Below, in pieces: positions 60,306 through 64,000 of a stretch of 64,000 nucleotides of DNA. Under the pieces are notes generated by a model. That model saw only the letters and a list, made by a program, of their open reading frames with translations, ran no database searches and was not told where the DNA came from. How positions within the stretch are numbered: position 1 is the stretch's first letter; the number at the start of each line of letters is the position of its first letter. A program made the translations under genes and the position numbers. The stretch comes from Lentzea terrae. Lineage in GTDB: Bacteria; Actinomycetota; Actinomycetes; Mycobacteriales; Pseudonocardiaceae. The stretch spans positions 155,846 through 219,845 of the forward strand of contig NZ_QFWW01000004.1 of NCBI RefSeq assembly GCF_003265345.1. The letters run 5' to 3'.

Positions 60306-61033
60306 GCCGATGAGGTTAGAAAACTCTCCAGCAGCGCGTTGAACTCCGGAGCGTCCTGCACCAGGTGGCCGCGTCCTGGGCAGACGGCCCGGCGGGCGCC
60401 GGTCTCGCGGGCGATCGTGTCGCAGATGATCTCGTTGGCCTCGCTGTGGCCGCCGGAGACGACCAGGACCGGGAACCCCGCCTCGCGCAACGCGGCCAGC
60501 GGCGGCTCCGCCTCGTCCGGCGGGCGTCCGCCGAGCAGCTGCCGCATGCCCTCGACCAGCGTCTCGTGCGGCTGGTCCGGTACCTCGATCGGGACGCCCG
60601 CGATCGGGAAGAACCGCTGCAACGCCGCAACCGGCTCCAGGTCCGACGAGATCAACGCACGAACGGCGGTCCCGTACTCGTCGACGGCCGGCACGCCGCC
60701 GGCCACCCCGGTCGACGGCGGTTCGAGGATCGTCAACGACCGCACGTGCTCCGGTCGCAGGGCCGCGGCGTACATCGAGACGATCGCGCCGTAGGACAGC
60801 CCGACGAGATGGCTCGGCTCGTCCAGCAGCTGGTCGGCGACGAGCGCGGCCTCCGGTTCGAAGTCCTGCCGCGCGGGTGGCGACTGCCCGTGGCCGGGCC
60901 GGTCCGGTGCGAGCAGGGTCCACCGCGCGGTGAGCGGTCGCTGAGCGCGCCAGGTCTCCCGGCCCCCGAGCACACCGCCGTGCACCAGCACCACGCGCGG
61001 ACCTCGGCCCCACTGGTGGACGTGCAGTCGCAT
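60302..61033 (-). CDS. Alpha/beta hydrolase
   Basis: 243 residues from ATG 61033. Oxyanion loop VVLVHGGVLGGRETWR, nucleophile elbow GLSYGAIVSM (Ser), acidic region and the late His in PGRGHLVQDAPEF complete a Ser-Asp-His triad. First gene of a two-gene operon with the F420-type oxidoreductase. Substrate unknown. Confidence 0.88.
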   Translation of the reverse strand: MRLHVHQWGRGPRVVLVHGGVLGGRETWRAQRPLTARWTLLAPDRPGHGQSPPARQDFEPEAALVADQLLDEPSHLVGLSYGAIVSMYAAALRPEHVRSLTILEPPSTGVAGGVPAVDEYGTAVRALISSDLEPVAALQRFFPIAGVPIEVPDQPHETLVEGMRQLLGGRPPDEAEPPLAALREAGFPVLVVSGGHSEANEIICDTIARETGARRAVCPGRGHLVQDAPEFNALLESFLTSSA

Positions 61034-61049
61034 CGTCCGAGCGTATGGG

Positions 61050-61769
61050 CTAGCGGTAGGTGTACCGGGACTCGCAGGCGATTCCGTTCCGGTTCTGGTC
61101 GAGCTCGACGCGGTAACCCGGCTGACCCCAGTAGATCGGAGCCACGCCGGCGCGCCGGGCGTCCTCGCAGGTCGCGTAGAAGACGGGCTTCGGCTTGGGA
61201 GTGGTGGTCGGCTTGGGCGGTGTGGTCGGCTTCGGCGCGGGCGGAGGTGGCGGCGGCGGGGGAGTCGGCGTCTCGGTGGTGTCCTTGCCGGCGCACGGCG
61301 CGCCCCACAACCCCATCGGAACCCGCTGCGCGGCCCCTTCGGCTTCGCGCTGCGCCGGCGTCGGGCTGCCCGCGGTGCGACCGGCACCGTTGCCCAGGGC
61401 GAGCAACGCGTAGTCGGTGCCGTCCGCGAGGCTCAGCGCGCCCGTGGTCCGGTCGTAGCGCACCTGCTGTTTCAGCAGCATGGCGTTGGCGAAGGCGGTC
61501 GCCGCCGCTGCCCAGCACGGACCCGGCTGGGCGAGGCCTGCCACCTCCGCCTTCGAGCCGTCGGACAGCATCACGACACGACCGTCCACGACCGACGCCA
61601 CCGTGATGCCCAGCTGGGCCGGCGGCACGGTGGCGGTCGTCGACACCACCGGCACGTCCTCGACCGGCTTCTCCACGGCAACGGGAGTCGACTGCTGCAC
61701 CTGCGCCGAACACCCGGTGGTGAGCGCAACCAGCAGGACTCCGCAGCCCACAGTTCTCCACCCCGACAT
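61050..61769 (-). CDS. Excalibur-domain lipoprotein
   Basis: 239 residues. Lipobox TTGC; a nuclease-like segment (SVVDGRVVMLSDGSKAEVAG, resembling staphylococcal-nuclease starts) at about 60-110 but without the Arg/Glu catalytic residues visible; a Pro-rich linker (about 175-200); and a C-terminal Excalibur domain with YATCEDARRAGVAPIYWG and DQNRNGIACE, where DxNxDG-like acidic residues bind calcium. Probably a surface-attached protein; activity is unproven. Confidence 0.85.
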   Translation of the reverse strand: MSGWRTVGCGVLLVALTTGCSAQVQQSTPVAVEKPVEDVPVVSTTATVPPAQLGITVASVVDGRVVMLSDGSKAEVAGLAQPGPCWAAAATAFANAMLLKQQVRYDRTTGALSLADGTDYALLALGNGAGRTAGSPTPAQREAEGAAQRVPMGLWGAPCAGKDTTETPTPPPPPPPPAPKPTTPPKPTTTPKPKPVFYATCEDARRAGVAPIYWGQPGYRVELDQNRNGIACESRYTYR

Positions 61770-61869
61770 GAACCCGAATGGTGCTCTGTCTGCGCAGAGT
61801 GGCCAAGGTTACGTATTTGACCAGGATCGGTTCACGGGGAGACCGAACTGAAATACGGAGATGCCCAGT

Positions 61870-62322
61870 TCAGCGCGCGGGCTTCAGCGTCCAGACGACG
61901 GTCATCTCGCAAGTGGTCACGCCGGCGGCATCGGTGATCATGATATTCACCGGGAACTCGGGGCGCGTCCCGGCCTCCAGTTCGGCGAGCACCTCGTCGG
62001 CGGGCCTGCCCAGCACGGCCTCCGCGCGGACGACGCCCATCGCGATCTTCTTGTAGGCGATCTCCGCGCGGACGGCGAGCGGAGTGGCCTTGCCGAGGTG
62101 CGCGGCGAACGCGGCCATCACGACGGCGCCGGACGCGCTCTCGGCGAGGCCGAACATCATCGCGGCGTGCGGCCCGCCGATGTGGTTGTGCAGGTCCGGG
62201 TTGTCCGGCAGCACCGCCACGATGCGGCTGGGGGAGACCTCCTCGAACTCGATGCCGGTGGTCTTCACGTACGGCACGGCCTGCTTCATGGCATCGGCGA
62301 CGAACGACACGTCTTGGCTCAT
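61870..62322 (-). CDS. DUF4442 hotdog-fold thioesterase-like protein
   Basis: 150 residues. Hotdog fold with NHIGGPHAAMMFGLAESASG in the position of the helix of thioesterases, and ITDAAGVTTCEMTVVWTLKP at the end. Likely an acyl-CoA binding or hydrolysing protein. Divergent from the MarR gene across a long dyad (62451-62482), so may be co-regulated with the efflux genes. Confidence 0.85.
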   Translation of the reverse strand: MSQDVSFVADAMKQAVPYVKTTGIEFEEVSPSRIVAVLPDNPDLHNHIGGPHAAMMFGLAESASGAVVMAAFAAHLGKATPLAVRAEIAYKKIAMGVVRAEAVLGRPADEVLAELEAGTRPEFPVNIMITDAAGVTTCEMTVVWTLKPAR

Positions 62323-62450
62323 GAGACGGATGCTACCGGCGAGTAACCCACTGGGCTACCCGTCGGTAACCACCACTCGCCGTGCCTCTACCGCTCCGCT
62401 CTGGAGTGAGACTCGGAACTCACTTGCAAACCGGCGGACCGAGATGGATG

Positions 62451-62482
62451 CTTGTAGCGAGCAACTAGTTGGGTGATACAAG
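62451..62482. promoter_or_regulatory. Extended 32-base dyad, MarR operator candidate
   Basis: CAACTAGTTG (62462-62471) is a perfect 10-base palindrome, and CTTGTA (62451-62456) with TACAAG (62477-62482) is a second inverted repeat about exactly the same centre. Located just upstream of the MarR start and 129 bases upstream of the DUF4442 start. Confidence 0.7.
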
Positions 62483-62496
62483 CAATGAGGTGTGTG

Positions 62497-63009
62497 ATGG
62501 TCGAACCGGGGAGGTGCCACGTCGATCCCGGGCACGAGCGCGCCGATCGCGTGAGCATGGCGATGGTGCGCCTCAACAAGATGCACGCCCAGCTCACCCA
62601 TCAGATGGCCAAGCAGGGCATCGACAAGTCGGCGTTCATCCTCCTGGCGACCCTGGCCGGCCTCGGCGAGTGCCGGTCCAGCGCGCTCGCGGAGGCGGTG
62701 TTCTCCGACCCGTCCACGGTCAGCAGGCAGGTCGCCGCGCTGGTGAAGGACGGGCTCGTGGAGCGACGGGCTGATCCGGCCGACGGGCGGGCCAGCGTGC
62801 TCGCCGTGACCGAGTCGGGACGAGGGCTGCTCGCCGAGCGGAGCCGCATGCGCATCGAGGCGTTCGAGCGGCTGTTCGCGGACTGGTCAGAAGAGGACTA
62901 CCAGGCCTTCACGGAGCTGTTCGAGCGCTTCGTCCAGGACTACGAACGCACGATTCCGGCGCTCATGACCGAACGCGGGCTGGGGATCCGCGCAGGAGGG
63001 GAAAAGTAG
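62497..63009 (+). CDS. MarR-family regulator
   Basis: 170 residues from ATG 62497 (GAGG at 62487-62490; GTG 62473 lies inside the operator and is unlikely). Winged helix: SALAEAVFSDPSTVSRQVAA and LVKDGLVERRADPADGRASV (wing with the D-x-R motif). Two bases separate its stop region from the efflux gene, so it represses an operon with the pump, and a ligand of the pump probably releases it. Confidence 0.92.
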   Translation: MVEPGRCHVDPGHERADRVSMAMVRLNKMHAQLTHQMAKQGIDKSAFILLATLAGLGECRSSALAEAVFSDPSTVSRQVAALVKDGLVERRADPADGRASVLAVTESGRGLLAERSRMRIEAFERLFADWSEEDYQAFTELFERFVQDYERTIPALMTERGLGIRAGGEK

Positions 63010-63011
63010 AG

Positions 63012-64000
63012 ATGTCATCGACAACCGAGGCGACACCCACACCAGGCGTGTCCCTGACGCACCGGCAGATCATGACGGTGCTGTCCGGCCTGCTGCTGGG
63101 CATGTTCCTCGCGGCGCTGGACCAGATGATCGTCGCCAGCGCCATGAAGACCATCGCGGACCAGCTGCACGGCCAGACGCTGCAGGCGTGGGCGACCACC
63201 GCTTACCTGATCACCGCGACCATCACGACCCCGTTGTACGGCAAGCTTTCCGACATCTACGGGCGCAAGCCGATGTACCTCGCGGCGATCTCGTTGTTCC
63301 TCGTGGGCTCGCTGCTCTCCGGCATCGCGACGTCGATGTACGAGCTGGCCGCGTTCCGCGCGGTGCAGGGGCTCGGCGCCGGCGGTCTGATGTCGCTGGC
63401 GTTCGCGATCATGGCGGACATCATCTCGCCGCGTGAGCGCAACAAGTACTCGGCGTACTTCATGGCGGTGTTCGGTTCGGCGAGCGTGCTCGGGCCGGTC
63501 ATCGGCGGTGTGTTCGCGGGCCTCCCCTCGTTCCTCGGGGTCACCGGCTGGCGCTGGGTGTTCCTCGTGAACGTGCCGATCGCGCTGCTCGCGCTGTTCG
63601 TCGTCGGCCGCGTCCTGAACATCCCGCACAACCGGGTCGACCACCGCATCGACTACTTCGGCGCGCTGACGCTGACCGTCGGCCTGGTGCCGCTGCTGAT
63701 CGTGGCCGAGCAGGGCCGCGAGTGGGGCTGGGCGTCCGGCACGTCGATCGCCATGTACGTGACCGGTGTGCTCGGTCTGCTGGCGTTCGTGTGGGTCGAG
63801 AGCCGCATGGGCGACGAGGCGCTGCTGCCGATGCGGATGTTCCGCAACCACACGTTCGCGCTGGGCAACTCGATCAACTTCGTGCTCGGCATCGGCATGT
63901 TCGGCGGCATGGTCTCCATCCCGCTGTACCTGCAGATCGTGAAGGGCGTCTCGCCGACGGTCTCCGGTCTGATGCTGCTGCCGATGACGTTCGGCATCAT
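63012..64000 (+). CDS. DHA2-family multidrug MFS exporter, 3' partial
   Basis: At least 329 residues; the frame is open to the right edge. 14-helix EmrB/QacA-type carrier: FLAALDQMIVASAMKTIA in helix 1 (Asp typical of DHA2), PLYGKLSDIYGRKPMYL (motif A), and RAVQGLGAGGLMSLAFAIM (motif C-like GxxxG). Proton-driven export of drugs or a self-made compound. ATG at 63012 after GGGGAAAAG, directly behind the MarR gene. Confidence 0.93.
   Translation, partial: MSSTTEATPTPGVSLTHRQIMTVLSGLLLGMFLAALDQMIVASAMKTIADQLHGQTLQAWATTAYLITATITTPLYGKLSDIYGRKPMYLAAISLFLVGSLLSGIATSMYELAAFRAVQGLGAGGLMSLAFAIMADIISPRERNKYSAYFMAVFGSASVLGPVIGGVFAGLPSFLGVTGWRWVFLVNVPIALLALFVVGRVLNIPHNRVDHRIDYFGALTLTVGLVPLLIVAEQGREWGWASGTSIAMYVTGVLGLLAFVWVESRMGDEALLPMRMFRNHTFALGNSINFVLGIGMFGGMVSIPLYLQIVKGVSPTVSGLMLLPMTFGI

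Overview
The window is high-GC (about 70 %) DNA from an actinomycete, most likely a member of the Pseudonocardiales (Lentzea/Saccharothrix/Actinosynnema type; genus not settled). The reasons are the gene content and its order: thioredoxin - CoA Nudix - MarP protease - NhaA - acs - 6S-like RNA - HAD phosphatase - 6C RNA - ssd - tad genes - SftH/MrfA helicase - hppA - topA - holB - tRNA-Thr follows, with insertions, the chromosomal core block known from Mycobacterium (Rv3644c-Rv3673c region) and Streptomyces. GTG and TTG starts and 4-base start/stop overlaps are common. No transposase, integrase or CRISPR array is visible.

Layout. 1-9.2 kb: thioredoxin-like protein (cut by the window edge), Nudix CoA hydrolase, MarP-like periplasmic protease, a divergent TetR/FAD-monooxygenase pair with three tandem operator-like palindromes, then nhaA - membrane protein - epoxide-hydrolase-like protein on the minus strand, and acetyl-CoA synthetase. 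9.4-14 kb: a Fic-like protein with a broken active-site motif, a kynurenine operon (tryptophan dioxygenase, kynureninase) divergent from an Lrp regulator across a perfect inverted repeat, and a P450. 13.9-22.1 kb: a peptidoglycan amino-sugar recycling locus (murQ, RpiR regulator, NagZ, NamZ, serine hydrolase) that resembles the Bacillus ybb/mur operon but has no visible MurP transporter; an AhpD-like protein and a MocR regulator sit inside it.

22.2-29.3 kb: two structural RNAs flank the HAD phosphatase gene, a 6S-like (Ms1/scr3559-type) RNA and a 6C RNA, followed by the Tad-like pilus operon (ssd, tadA, tadB, tadC, DUF4244 pilin-like, TadE-like, TadG-like). Between ssd and tadA lie about 1 kb of tandem repeats that read as an unbroken chain of five small ORFs, each joined to the next by an ATGA start/stop overlap and preceded by a Shine-Dalgarno sequence. 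This is the most unusual feature of the window.

29.5-47 kb: a primase-polymerase-like protein, a structured minus-strand region that may encode an unrecognised RNA, an AadA-like nucleotidyltransferase, the SftH/MrfA helicase, a K+-independent proton-pumping pyrophosphatase, a tandem array of five related lipoproteins, topA, an MFS-thymidylate-kinase fusion whose kinase P-loop has lost its GK(S/T), and holB. 47-51.3 kb: an inserted uronate-catabolism cassette (IclR, KduD-like SDR, GH88) and an exported protein. 51.3-64 kb: tRNA-Thr(CGT), a Nudix protein, an HNH lipoprotein, a tandem pair of DUF885 metallopeptidase-like proteins, a dicarboxylate symporter whose C-terminus runs 111 bases antisense into its neighbour, a GH114-like lipoprotein, an ArsR-SRPBCC pair, an F420-type oxidoreductase with a hydrolase, an Excalibur lipoprotein, a DUF4442 thioesterase-like protein, and a MarR-DHA2 efflux pair under a long dyad operator. 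The efflux gene is cut by the right edge.
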